This document shows, piece after piece, positions 24,497-33,002 of a DNA stretch of 64,000 nucleotides; within the stretch, counting starts at the first letter, position 1, and each line of letters begins with the position of its first letter. Source of the stretch: CAYFFO01 sp964342485 (GTDB lineage: Bacteria > Chloroflexota > Dehalococcoidia > Lucifugimonadales > CAJWER01); assembly GCA_964342485.1 (NCBI GenBank), contig CAYFFO010000007.1, positions 14,796 through 78,795 on the forward strand. Reading direction: 5' to 3'. The translations under genes were made by a program, and so were the position numbers. The notes under the pieces are model-generated. The model was not told where the DNA came from and made no database searches. It saw only the letters and a list, made by a program, of their open reading frames with translations.

Positions 24497-26947
24497 ATGG
24501 AAAACAGGGCCAACGTGGTCATTGTTGGGGCGGGTATAGTTGGTTGTAGCCTTGCATATCATTTAACCGAGCTTGGTTGTAAAGATATTATAGTAGTTGA
24601 ACAGGGACCTCTTTATGAAACAGGTGGTTCTACCTCACACGCTCCTGGATTAGTATTTCAAATTAATCCATCTAAAACGATGGCAGAGTTTGCAAAGTAT
24701 ACGTCCAAGCTCTGGCCTGAACTTGATCTTAATGGGCAACCGACTGCTAAAGCAGTAGGTAGTCTGGAAATTGCATGGACCGAGGCAAGGCTTCTTGAGC
24801 TTAAACGTAGGTATGGTTATGCCACGAGTTGGGGTATAGAGGCTCATTTAATCAGTTCAAAAGAAGTGCGTGACAAGATACCTATGTTGTCTGAAAAAAT
24901 CCTGGGAGCTCTTTATGTACCGGGTGATATTCAGACAAAGGCCACCAGACCAGCAGAGGCTATGGCTAGAAAGGCTATTGAGAATGGCGCCAAGTTTTAT
25001 GAACAAACAAAAGTTGTAGGTTTCGGATTAAATAATCAAAGAATTACTTCAGTAAACACTGATAAAGGAATAATTCAAACAGACTGCGTGATTGCCGCAG
25101 CAGGAATATGGGCTCCGAGAGTTGGTAAATTAGCGGGGGTCCACATACCACTTGCTCCAATGCAGCATATATATGCTGTTACTTCATCTTTGAATGGTCT
25201 TGCAGAGGAGATTGATGAAATAAGACAGCCATTTATTCGACATCAAGATGAAGCGATGTATTTTAGACAAGAAGGTAATGGCTATGGAATCGGATCTTAT
25301 CAGCACGAACCTCTTTTATTGTATCCTGAAGAAATCCTTGACTATAAAGAAGGTCCTATTTCACCAGCTGAAAGATCATTTACGCCTGAACATTTTGACA
25401 AGGCAATTTCGGTCACTCGGGAAGTATTCCCGAGCATTGGCGACTTTGATCTGGTTCGTAAGTTCAACGGGATATTTTCTTTCACTCCAGATGGATTTCC
25501 TATTCTAGGAGAATCTCCTATTGTAAAAGGTTTTTGGTCTGCTCAGGCTGTTTGGGTTACTCATGCGGCCGGGGTTGGCAAGGCTGTTGCTGAATGGGTA
25601 ATTCACGGGGAACCTGGTATAGATTTAAGAGAATGCGATATACGCCGGTTTCATGAATATTCAGAAAACTCCAATTTTGTGAGAGCACGTGCTTCACAAC
25701 AGTATAAGGAAGTATATGACATTATCCATCCTCTTCAACAGCCCTCAAAGGCAAGAGGTATAAAATTAACCCCGTTCTACGATCGACAAAAAGAACTTGG
25801 AGCAGTTTTTTTTGAAAGCGCAGGGTGGGAACGTCCATATTGGTATGAGGGGAATTCCAGCCTTAAGGATTATGAAGGAACTGATGGTGCTATCAGACAT
25901 GGATGGGAATCTATCCAGTGGTCCCCTAACATTGCATTTGAACACATGGCAACTCGCGAAAAAGTTGGTATTTTTGATCTTACTCCATTTACGAAGCTAG
26001 ATATTGAAGGTAACGGATCTTTGGAATTCATCCAGAATTTGACTTCTAATGAAATGGACAAACCCGTAGGTAGCATAACTTACACATCGATGTTGACATC
26101 CAGAGGAGGAATTAAGTGCGATTTGACTATAGCTCGTAAGGGGGACGCACGATTTACAGTGATAACTGGAGGTAGCACGAGATTACATGATGTGGACTGG
26201 ATCGAATCACATCTTCCTAGTGGCAGTTCTGTAAAAATAAATGATGTTTCTGAAGAGCAATTTTGTGTTGGTTTATGGGGTCCTAGGGCTAGAGATGTAC
26301 TGGAGACTGTATCCGACGACGATATGTCAGATTCAGGTTTTCCGTATATGACTTTCAAGCCTATAAACATTGCAGGAGTTCAGGTAACAGCGCTTCGTAT
26401 TTCGTACGTAGGTGAACTTGGATGGGAGATTTATGGTCCCATTAATCAGGGTATTGATGTTTGGGATAAATTGTATAAATTTGGACAAACATTTGGATTG
26501 GTTCCGGTTGGAGGAGGAGCATTTGAATCGCTTAGGTTAGAAAAAGGTTATCGTTTGTGGGGCAACGATATACATACCGAATATAACCCATATGAAGCCG
26601 GGCTGGGTTTTGCAGTGAAAATGAATAAAGGAGCTTTTATAGGCCGAGACGCTTTAAGAGAAGTAAAGAATAATGGTGTTGGTCGTAAATTATGTTGTTT
26701 GAGACCCAAAGATATGGATTCTGTGTTTATAGGCAAGGAGCCAGTTATGGCTGATGGGAGGTTAGTAAGTTATATCACCAGTGCCAACTATAGTTATTCT
26801 ATGGGACATGGGATAGCTTATGCTTACTTGCCGGTAGAATATGCTAAAGAACATACTCTGTTGGATGTACTTTATTTTGGAGAAAAGATATCGGTAACTG
26901 TTATTAGAGAACCGGTTTATGATCCAAATAATTTAAAGATGAAATAA
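24497..26947 (+). CDS. Dimethylglycine/sarcosine dehydrogenase-type FAD-GcvT fusion protein
   Basis: An 816-aa flavoprotein with an N-terminal DAO domain (about 1-380) and C-terminal aminomethyltransferase (GcvT) domains (about 440-800). The FAD motif VVIVGAGIVGCSLAYHL begins near residue 7. His48 in GGSTSHAPGL lies where dimethylglycine and sarcosine dehydrogenases carry the histidine that attaches FAD. The GcvT part has TPFTKLDIEG, SYVGELGWEIYGP and a C-terminal barrel. Members oxidatively demethylate N-methyl glycines and pass formaldehyde to tetrahydrofolate. It begins directly at the previous stop. With the methyltransferase downstream it fits the betaine-dimethylglycine-sarcosine route; the exact substrate is inference. 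Confidence 0.85.
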   Translation: MENRANVVIVGAGIVGCSLAYHLTELGCKDIIVVEQGPLYETGGSTSHAPGLVFQINPSKTMAEFAKYTSKLWPELDLNGQPTAKAVGSLEIAWTEARLLELKRRYGYATSWGIEAHLISSKEVRDKIPMLSEKILGALYVPGDIQTKATRPAEAMARKAIENGAKFYEQTKVVGFGLNNQRITSVNTDKGIIQTDCVIAAAGIWAPRVGKLAGVHIPLAPMQHIYAVTSSLNGLAEEIDEIRQPFIRHQDEAMYFRQEGNGYGIGSYQHEPLLLYPEEILDYKEGPISPAERSFTPEHFDKAISVTREVFPSIGDFDLVRKFNGIFSFTPDGFPILGESPIVKGFWSAQAVWVTHAAGVGKAVAEWVIHGEPGIDLRECDIRRFHEYSENSNFVRARASQQYKEVYDIIHPLQQPSKARGIKLTPFYDRQKELGAVFFESAGWERPYWYEGNSSLKDYEGTDGAIRHGWESIQWSPNIAFEHMATREKVGIFDLTPFTKLDIEGNGSLEFIQNLTSNEMDKPVGSITYTSMLTSRGGIKCDLTIARKGDARFTVITGGSTRLHDVDWIESHLPSGSSVKINDVSEEQFCVGLWGPRARDVLETVSDDDMSDSGFPYMTFKPINIAGVQVTALRISYVGELGWEIYGPINQGIDVWDKLYKFGQTFGLVPVGGGAFESLRLEKGYRLWGNDIHTEYNPYEAGLGFAVKMNKGAFIGRDALREVKNNGVGRKLCCLRPKDMDSVFIGKEPVMADGRLVSYITSANYSYSMGHGIAYAYLPVEYAKEHTLLDVLYFGEKISVTVIREPVYDPNNLKMK

Positions 26948-26964
26948 TTTTTAGCAGTTACAGG

Positions 26965-26970
26965 TATAAT
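26965..26970 (+). promoter_or_regulatory. Candidate -10 box before the small membrane ORF
   Basis: A perfect TATAAT lies 18 bases after the stop of the FAD-GcvT gene and 48 bases before the micro-ORF start. No convincing -35 hexamer stands 16-18 bases upstream (the sequence there is A/T only), so this is a weak call. Confidence 0.3.
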
Positions 26971-27017
26971 CTTGGTACTATAGATAAAGCAATTTTTGAT
27001 CTGGAGAAGGGACATAT

Positions 27018-27146
27018 ATGATTGATATCAATAAGTTAACAGACATGTTTTTTCGTTGGGGCGCTGGATTTATGGGTCTCGCAACTGTTTATGCTATGGG
27101 TATGGGCTTAATATTATTGATTGTTGTGCTTGTTTTTATACTATGA
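27018..27146 (+). CDS. Small single-pass membrane protein, 42 aa
   Basis: An ORF too short for usual gene finders. ATG at 27018 has GGAGAAGGG 7 bases upstream, and the 42-residue product is a short polar head (MIDINKLTDMFFRWG) followed by a long hydrophobic stretch of about 26 residues rich in Ile, Leu, Val, Met and Gly, ending in ILLIVVLVFIL. This predicts one transmembrane helix. It sits in the 224-base gap between the FAD-GcvT gene and the methyltransferase gene, all in the same direction. I do not recognise the family; it could be a small subunit or a membrane tether of an adjacent dehydrogenase. That it is translated is inferred from the ribosome site. Confidence 0.5.
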   Translation: MIDINKLTDMFFRWGAGFMGLATVYAMGMGLILLIVVLVFIL

Positions 27147-27171
27147 ATTTGGTGTGACAGGATATTATTGA

Positions 27172-28155
27172 ATGACAAAAAAAGGAATCCTTGATAGATT
27201 GCAAAGAGGTGTGGTTCTTGGTGACGGTGGATATATTATAGAGCTTGAACAGAGAGGATATGTTGTAACCGGAGCTTTTACCCCAGAGATCTCTGTAACA
27301 CACCCTGATGCTGTTCGTGAACTCCACCGGGAAATGAAAAATGCAGGAAGTGAAGTGCTCCAGGTAATGGCTTTTTATGGTAGCCGTGAAAAATTAAACA
27401 CCGTTGGATATGGAGACAAAGTTCTTGAGATAAACAGAGCAGCTACAGATATCGCTATTGACGTAGCAGGAGATGAATTACTGGTTGCAGGTGATTTAAG
27501 TACTACATGGATGTGGACTGCAGATGATAATAAATCTGAAAAATTAGTAACTGATATGTTTGATGAACAAATTGAAGCTCAAGCAGGCGTAGATTTTTTC
27601 ATTGGGGAGCTTTTCTTTAATCTTGGAGAAGCCTTACTGTGTGCAGACAGGATAAAGACAAAAACTTCTTTACCTTCAATGATCACCATGTCTTTTCGAC
27701 AAGACAATCGAACTGAAGATGGGTTCACGGTTACAGAATCAGCAAGGATGTTGGAAGCTGCTGGTGTAGATATAATAGGGCTCAATTGTATGAATGACCC
27801 AGAGCATATGTTGCCTCATTTACGTGAGATGAGAGAAGCTTTTGATGGTTACCTTGCGGCTCAGCCTGTTGCCTTTAGGTGCACAGACGAGATACCTTGG
27901 TTTACTGGCTCAACCGCGTTCCCAGATCGTCTTGAACCTACCCAGTTAACCCGTTTTGAGCTTGGTGAGTTCGCTAAAACAGCCAAAGATATGGGAGTAA
28001 ATTACATAGGTGGTTGCTGTGGATGTAAAGCGACTCACATGAGAGAAATGGCCAAGGTTTTGGGAAAATTTAGTGCTGAGAATGTTTGGAATACTAAGGA
28101 TAAATTTCCCATGAGTGAAACAGAATATAATCGTAATCTCAGGGAAAATAATTAG
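27172..28155 (+). CDS. Betaine-homocysteine S-methyltransferase-like protein
   Basis: A 327-aa zinc methyltransferase of the homocysteine S-methyltransferase family. The zinc ligands are Cys206 (IGLNCMND) and Cys282-Cys283 in GGCCGCKATHMREMA. N-terminal VVLGDGGYIIELEQRG and the internal FRCTDEIPWF follow the BHMT group. BHMT transfers a methyl from glycine betaine to homocysteine, giving methionine and dimethylglycine, the substrate of DMGDH-type enzymes such as the one encoded 225 bases upstream. The neighbour order supports this reading but does not prove it; other methyl donors (S-methylmethionine, dimethylsulfoniopropionate) are used by relatives. Confidence 0.78.
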   Translation: MTKKGILDRLQRGVVLGDGGYIIELEQRGYVVTGAFTPEISVTHPDAVRELHREMKNAGSEVLQVMAFYGSREKLNTVGYGDKVLEINRAATDIAIDVAGDELLVAGDLSTTWMWTADDNKSEKLVTDMFDEQIEAQAGVDFFIGELFFNLGEALLCADRIKTKTSLPSMITMSFRQDNRTEDGFTVTESARMLEAAGVDIIGLNCMNDPEHMLPHLREMREAFDGYLAAQPVAFRCTDEIPWFTGSTAFPDRLEPTQLTRFELGEFAKTAKDMGVNYIGGCCGCKATHMREMAKVLGKFSAENVWNTKDKFPMSETEYNRNLRENN

Positions 28156-28190
28156 TTCAGTTTTGGATTGGTTGTATAGTATATTTCTTA

Positions 28191-28601
28191 TTAATTCTCG
28201 ATAGCTGATGTGATACTGTCTGTGTAGCCTTTTTCCACCTCTATAATGTGTTCAAGAGTCTCTCTTACGGACCATTGGTCCGATGTTGGTTTCTTATCGA
28301 GATCTTCGTCTTCAAGGTTGATCAGAATCCCTTCAAGTTCTCCACGGGTTTGTATCATTTTTTGGAGTATTTGTCTGGCTTCACTGGGGAATATATTTAG
28401 ATCGAATAATGTTTTAGAGATTTGTAATGTATGTTCGACTTCATGTGCAATAAATCGGTAAAACCTGTATCGTATATCCACATTTAGCTTGCCGTATTTA
28501 GCTGGTAATGTCATATCCTCTTTACTGATGGTACTAAGTATTTCAATAATTTCTTCTCTCTGGTTCCGCATTTGTTGCACAATTTTTGTGATCTCTGACA
28601 T
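28191..28601 (-). CDS. DinB-like four-helix-bundle protein
   Basis: A 136-aa helical protein with the DinB/YfiT layout. HEVEHTLQISK in the middle and QWSVRETLEHIIEVEKG near the C-terminus provide His and Glu at spacings like the metal-binding triad of that family. The ATG has AGGAG 8 bases upstream. Members include thiol-S-transferases and uncharacterised stress proteins; a specific function cannot be claimed. It is convergent with the methyltransferase gene and divergent from the aminotransferase gene, so it is a single-gene unit. Confidence 0.65.
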   Translation of the reverse strand: MSEITKIVQQMRNQREEIIEILSTISKEDMTLPAKYGKLNVDIRYRFYRFIAHEVEHTLQISKTLFDLNIFPSEARQILQKMIQTRGELEGILINLEDEDLDKKPTSDQWSVRETLEHIIEVEKGYTDSITSAIEN

Positions 28602-28776
28602 GAAAATGCTCCTGTATTTATATTTATGATATCTAAATCATTATATTTGAATTTTTTGGATGTATACGGATGGTTGTTTATAATAGGCTACAATACCATT
28701 ATAAAATTGATGGAAACAGAATGCTGATAACAATTAGCTTCACAGATTATTAACCAGTTTAAATTATTGAGGTGTA

Positions 28777-29688
28777 ATGATGAATGACTACATAGCATAT
28801 TTCAATGGAGATTGGATACCTTACAGTGAGGTTATGATACATCCATCGGACCGTGGGTTTTCACTGGGAGATGTAGTTTTTGATACGGGGAGAACATTCA
28901 ATGGAGTGCCCTTTAAATTAAAAGAGCATATAGATAGATTGTATCGATCTCTCACCTACGTAAGAATTGATCCTCGTTTGTCGGCTGAAGATATGATCGA
29001 GATAACCGAAGAATTGATAAGTCGGAATGAACCGTATCGTTCTAAAGTGGGAGACTTTACTTTCACTCAGTTTGTTACGAGAGGCAGTGGAGGTATTGGG
29101 AAGGACGCAGAACCTACTGTCTGTGTCAGGGTACTACCGGTATCGTTTGACAGATCCGCAGAGGGATATAAAAGTGGTGTTAGTGGAGTTATAACCAAAA
29201 CACAGAGTTATAACCCGTCTTCTATAGACCCCAAAATAAAGCACTGGAGCAGGTTGAATTTTGTCTTGGCAGAACTTGAAGCAAATGATCTGGACCCGGG
29301 TTCTATGGCAATATTAACCGACGCTAATGGCAACATAACCGAGAGTACTGGAAGTAATGTTTTTATTGTAACTGATGGAGTTCTTAGGACGGCCAAGGAT
29401 GATGCATTATTACAAGGGGTTTCCAGGGCTATGGTGTTTGATCTGGCAAAGAAATTGGATATACCTGTAGAAGAGGATACTTTGCAGCCATATGATTTTT
29501 ATACTTGTGATGAAGCATTTTTTTCTACCACTAGTCCATGTATTTTACCGATGACAAAAGTTGATTTGAGAACGATTTCAGATGGTAAACCCGGGCCAGT
29601 CACAATGCAACTACTTTCTGCATGGGGAGAATTTGTAGGAATGGATATTATTGATCAGGCTAATCATTTTTCCAGCAACAGTTCTTAA
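28777..29688 (+). CDS. Class IV aminotransferase (copy 2)
   Basis: A 303-aa PLP-fold protein. The N-terminus has DRGFSLGDVVFDTGR (25-39), and Lys155 in DPKIKHWSRLNF is the likely PLP lysine. TGSNVFIVTDG and the C-terminal DEAFFSTTS give the usual glycine-rich phosphate-binding region. It differs clearly from copy 1 at 23083 and looks nearer the D-amino acid/4-amino-4-deoxychorismate lyase and aminotransferase branch. An ATG at 28780 has better spacing from GAGGTG than the one at 28777. It follows a 175-base divergent gap and is followed after 15 bases by a TIM-barrel gene. Substrate unknown. Confidence 0.75.
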   Translation: MMNDYIAYFNGDWIPYSEVMIHPSDRGFSLGDVVFDTGRTFNGVPFKLKEHIDRLYRSLTYVRIDPRLSAEDMIEITEELISRNEPYRSKVGDFTFTQFVTRGSGGIGKDAEPTVCVRVLPVSFDRSAEGYKSGVSGVITKTQSYNPSSIDPKIKHWSRLNFVLAELEANDLDPGSMAILTDANGNITESTGSNVFIVTDGVLRTAKDDALLQGVSRAMVFDLAKKLDIPVEEDTLQPYDFYTCDEAFFSTTSPCILPMTKVDLRTISDGKPGPVTMQLLSAWGEFVGMDIIDQANHFSSNSS

Positions 29689-29703
29689 TCCAAGCGGTTT
29701 GAA

Positions 29704-30561
29704 ATGGAATTCATTTTAAATTCAAAATTCTTTTCTTCTTTTTCCGTTGAAGATTTAGGATATAAGGTACTAGATTTTGGGTATGATGGTATTGATATAA
29801 ATATCAGGGAAGGACATCCAATTGATCCTTCCAATTGTTCAAAAGTTTTGCCAGAATCAGTAAAATTATGGCAGAACATGGGACTTTCTTGCCCGCTGGT
29901 TACCTCACCTATAGATATGCTAGATCCTCAGTCTGGTATAGCTCAAAATTTGTACCGGGTATGTTCTGATGCAGGTGTTCCTAGAATAAAAATAGGTTTT
30001 TGGAGATTTGTACCTGGTGACGATTATTGGGAATTAATAAAACGTGCGAGGCAAGCTTTATATCTATTTCAAAAATTGAGTGAAAAGACTGGGGTCCAGA
30101 CATGTTACCAAGTGCATTCTGGACCCAATCTAGGATCTAATTGCTCAGGGATAATGCATTTACTACAGGATTTTGACCCAAAATTTGTTGGAGCATATCC
30201 CGATATTGGCCATATGGCACTCGACGGTGAGGACTGGGACATGGGTTTTTCGATGCTTGGTGACTACCTGTCAGTTATAGGAGCGAAAGATGCGTATCAT
30301 GCTCCACAGGGCCAAGAAGTCTTACCTCCTTATGTGGCAAAATTTGTTAAGTTAGGTAGTGGGAGTGTAGATTGGAAGAGGTGTGTATCTGCTGTATTTA
30401 GGACAGGTTTTGACGGACCAGTTTCGGTTCATACCGAGTATGATTTTGACGAAGAAGTTATCCGGAAAGTTGGGTACTCTGAATCTACACCTCCCAATCT
30501 TGATAAATGGGCTAAGGAAGATGTTAATTTTTTAAAGTCCTTGATCTATAGGAAGTCTTGA
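29704..30561 (+). CDS. Sugar phosphate isomerase/epimerase-like TIM-barrel protein
   Basis: A 285-aa protein of the xylose isomerase-like (AP endonuclease 2) family. Expected metal-binding segments are visible: CYQVHSGPNLG, YPDIGHMALDGED, IGAKDAYHAP and VSVHTEYDF, in the right order for the four ligands (Glu, Asp, His, Glu type). No ribosome site stands out before the ATG; the start is supported by the family N-terminus and a 15-base gap from the aminotransferase. Members act on sugars, inositols or hydroxypyruvate; the substrate here is open. The Gfo/Idh and ThuA-like genes elsewhere in the window are common companions of this family. Confidence 0.7.
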   Translation: MEFILNSKFFSSFSVEDLGYKVLDFGYDGIDINIREGHPIDPSNCSKVLPESVKLWQNMGLSCPLVTSPIDMLDPQSGIAQNLYRVCSDAGVPRIKIGFWRFVPGDDYWELIKRARQALYLFQKLSEKTGVQTCYQVHSGPNLGSNCSGIMHLLQDFDPKFVGAYPDIGHMALDGEDWDMGFSMLGDYLSVIGAKDAYHAPQGQEVLPPYVAKFVKLGSGSVDWKRCVSAVFRTGFDGPVSVHTEYDFDEEVIRKVGYSESTPPNLDKWAKEDVNFLKSLIYRKS

Positions 30562-30625
30562 TTATAGACTCTATCTGATTGTTACTAATCTACTTGAAAA
30601 TCTGGGATTTTGAGGAAGTTATTAT

Positions 30626-32197
30626 ATGAGCTATCTAACAGTAGGGAAAAGAAACCTTCGTACACTTTTGGAACAAAAAGTTAACACTAACCCTCACAAA
30701 ACCTTCATGGTTTTTGAAGAATCTGATGAGATAACAAGGTTATATAGTTATAGTCAGTTTAACGCTATGGTAAATAAGACAGCCAATGCTCTTTTATCGT
30801 TAGGTATCGGTAAAGGAGATAAAATTAATCTGCATTTAACTAATTGTCCAGAATTCCTTTTCCTGTGGTTTGCGACGGCAAAAATTGGAGCAGTGATGAT
30901 GCCTACCAATCCATTGTCACCACCTGATGAATTAAGATATCCGGTTGATCATTCAGAAAGTGTAATAACTGTAACCCAGCCTGATTTATTACATAATATT
31001 GAAGCTATTTTACCTCTGTGTCCAAATATTCGGAATGTAGTATTGACCAGAACTAATGAATCAAAAGATGATGTGATTATTTTTAACGAATTGGTAGATT
31101 CTCAATCAGAAGAACTTGCTGATATAGATTTAAATCCTTTAGATGATGCTGCAATTATGTATACATCTGGAACTACTAGCTTGCCAAAAGGAGTAATGGT
31201 TACACATGCTAATTTTGTTTTCTTAGGTGAAGTCCTTTCCAAAAATATGCGTATGAGTCCTGATGATCGATATCTGGTTACTTTGCCTTTATATCATGCA
31301 AATGCTATGTATTATATGGTGACTTCATCTCTGATGGTTGGAGCTAGTATTGCTTTGATGCCACGATTTAGCGCAACACGTTTTATGAAACAGGCGATCA
31401 GGTATGAATGCACCCTTACCAGTCTTTTTGCTGCACCGATGAGGATGATTTTAGCCCAACCTATAGATAAACATGAAAGACAAAATAGTTTTAGACTCGT
31501 TATATTCGCTCAGAATGTGACAGATTCGCAAATGAATGCATGGGAAGACCGTTTTGGTGATTCATTAATGCAGATATATGGTATGACTGAAACGATGGGG
31601 CAACCCCTGACAAATCCTGTGGATTATACTAGGGATAACATGACTATGGGCCTTCCCACACTTCCTTATGAATGCAAGATTGTAGATTCCCAGGGTAATG
31701 AAGTGACAGAGGGAGAGGCTGGAGAATTACTGGTTCGAGGAATTCCAGGATGGACAATTATGAAGGGATATTTTAAAGATCCAGATGCTACTGCCAGAAC
31801 GATAAAGGACGACTGGCTTTGGACCGGAGATATAGTTGAGATTGATGATGCCGGATACTTCCGATTTGTCGATCGGTCAAAAGATATGATTAAAAGGTCT
31901 GGTGAAAATATTGCAGCAAGTGAGGTAGAGGATGTGATCAAAGGTCATCCAAAGGTGGCTGACGTGGCTGTGATTGGTGTGCCTGATGAAATTCGGGATG
32001 AATCAATAAAAGCTTTTGTCATATTGAATGCCGGGAAAAGTTCCACAGCTGACGAATTGATTGACCATTGCAGGTCTAAATTATCTAAATTTCGTGTACC
32101 TGAAGAGATTGAGTTCTGTGATGAATTTCCCAGGACCTCTGTGGGGAAGATTCAAAAACATATATTGCGCCAAATCGATCAGGATAAAAGGAAATAG
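30626..32197 (+). CDS. AMP-forming acyl-CoA synthetase (carnitine/crotonobetaine-CoA ligase-like)
   Basis: A 523-aa ANL-superfamily ligase that activates a carboxylate as acyl-adenylate, then as CoA thioester. The phosphate loop AIMYTSGTTSLPKGVM lies at about 176-191, the adenylate motif YGMTETMG near 318, WTGDIVEID and the C-terminal hinge and catalytic lysine in SVGKIQKHILRQ. Its general look, including the N-terminal LRTLLEQKVNTNPHKTFMVF, resembles CaiC-type ligases, but a substrate cannot be fixed by eye. Ribosome site GAGGAAG precedes the ATG by 10 bases. It ends 35 bases from a convergent lipoprotein gene. Confidence 0.75.
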   Translation: MSYLTVGKRNLRTLLEQKVNTNPHKTFMVFEESDEITRLYSYSQFNAMVNKTANALLSLGIGKGDKINLHLTNCPEFLFLWFATAKIGAVMMPTNPLSPPDELRYPVDHSESVITVTQPDLLHNIEAILPLCPNIRNVVLTRTNESKDDVIIFNELVDSQSEELADIDLNPLDDAAIMYTSGTTSLPKGVMVTHANFVFLGEVLSKNMRMSPDDRYLVTLPLYHANAMYYMVTSSLMVGASIALMPRFSATRFMKQAIRYECTLTSLFAAPMRMILAQPIDKHERQNSFRLVIFAQNVTDSQMNAWEDRFGDSLMQIYGMTETMGQPLTNPVDYTRDNMTMGLPTLPYECKIVDSQGNEVTEGEAGELLVRGIPGWTIMKGYFKDPDATARTIKDDWLWTGDIVEIDDAGYFRFVDRSKDMIKRSGENIAASEVEDVIKGHPKVADVAVIGVPDEIRDESIKAFVILNAGKSSTADELIDHCRSKLSKFRVPEEIEFCDEFPRTSVGKIQKHILRQIDQDKRK

Positions 32198-32232
32198 GTA
32201 GTCCCAGGGTATTTTGGAGACCTTGATTGTTC

Positions 32233-32931
32233 TTATGGTGTCAATTTTTTCAGTTCTGCTGAATTGATGGTTTTTGCCCACTCTGGCCAAGATGACGGAT
32301 CTACTCCAGTAAAACACCAGTTTTCATCTATGTTGAGGTTGTCTCTCTTACCGAAATCATCTTCTTTAACACCACCTGATGCTATTTTCGCATCAAATAA
32401 ATCTTCCCATTTATTGAACGGCTTATTTAGTATCAATTTGATATCAAATTTTGAACTGTACTTAAGCCAGAATGTGGTATCTGGAAATTTTCCTTTGGGC
32501 ATCACCCAGTGAAAACTAGGTTTTCTCTTTATATCCCAGGATTCTCCTTTTTTCCTTGCCCAATAAATATCTTTTGCAGAAAATTTATATTTTTTATTGG
32601 GCTTCAAGTCAGGTGTTATACCAAGGAACGTATTTCCATCCGGACTGGTAAGGAAAATCCTATTCCATGTTGGCCATTCTTCCGATGAGTTTGTACAGGC
32701 AGAATCTGGTATGGATTGAGTATTAGTGGATGGAGATTTGGACGAATTTCGGTCTGTTTTTGGATTTGTATTCCCTGTAGCAGTCTTGAATACATCGTTG
32801 GCAGAAGACTGATTTTCAGCTACGTTAGTTTTTTCAGCCGCTGTATCAGAACAAGATACTAGTGATACAGTCATTATTATAAAAAAACTGATCAAGATTA
32901 TTCTTATACGAAAATTTTTAATTAGGTTCAT
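32233..32931 (-). CDS. Lipoprotein of unknown function
   Basis: A 232-aa secreted lipoprotein from the ATG at 32931 (GGTGG 6 bases upstream); a TTG at 32958 would add nine residues. The N-terminus is basic, then hydrophobic (ILISFFIIMTVSL), then a lipobox LVSC, so the Cys should be acylated and the protein anchored to the outer face of the membrane. A Ser/Thr/Asn-rich linker of about 60 residues follows. The C-terminal part (about 80-232) is unusually rich in Trp, Lys and Asp. I do not recognise the family. It is convergent with the CoA ligase gene and downstream of transaldolase. Confidence 0.6.
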   Translation of the reverse strand: MNLIKNFRIRIILISFFIIMTVSLVSCSDTAAEKTNVAENQSSANDVFKTATGNTNPKTDRNSSKSPSTNTQSIPDSACTNSSEEWPTWNRIFLTSPDGNTFLGITPDLKPNKKYKFSAKDIYWARKKGESWDIKRKPSFHWVMPKGKFPDTTFWLKYSSKFDIKLILNKPFNKWEDLFDAKIASGGVKEDDFGKRDNLNIDENWCFTGVDPSSWPEWAKTINSAELKKLTP

Positions 32932-32948
32932 ATTTCCACCCTCATTTT

Positions 32949-32979
32949 GATTATTCAAGATAGGCTAGATTGAATAATC
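32949..32979. repeat. Inverted repeat upstream of lipoprotein gene
   Basis: GATTATTCAA (32949-32958) and TTGAATAATC (32970-32979) are perfect 10-base arms around an 11-base centre. No T-run follows on either strand, so a terminator is unlikely. It is a candidate operator or RNA hairpin between transaldolase and the lipoprotein. Confidence 0.5.
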
Positions 32980-33002
32980 GGTCTAGGCATTATTGAATCC
33001 AG

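Noticed and set aside
28677..28705. Inverted repeat TTTATAAT / ATTATAAA in the DinB-aminotransferase gap
   Set aside because: Eight-base, A/T-only arms are expected by chance in such AT-rich intergenic DNA; no promoter spacing supports a role.
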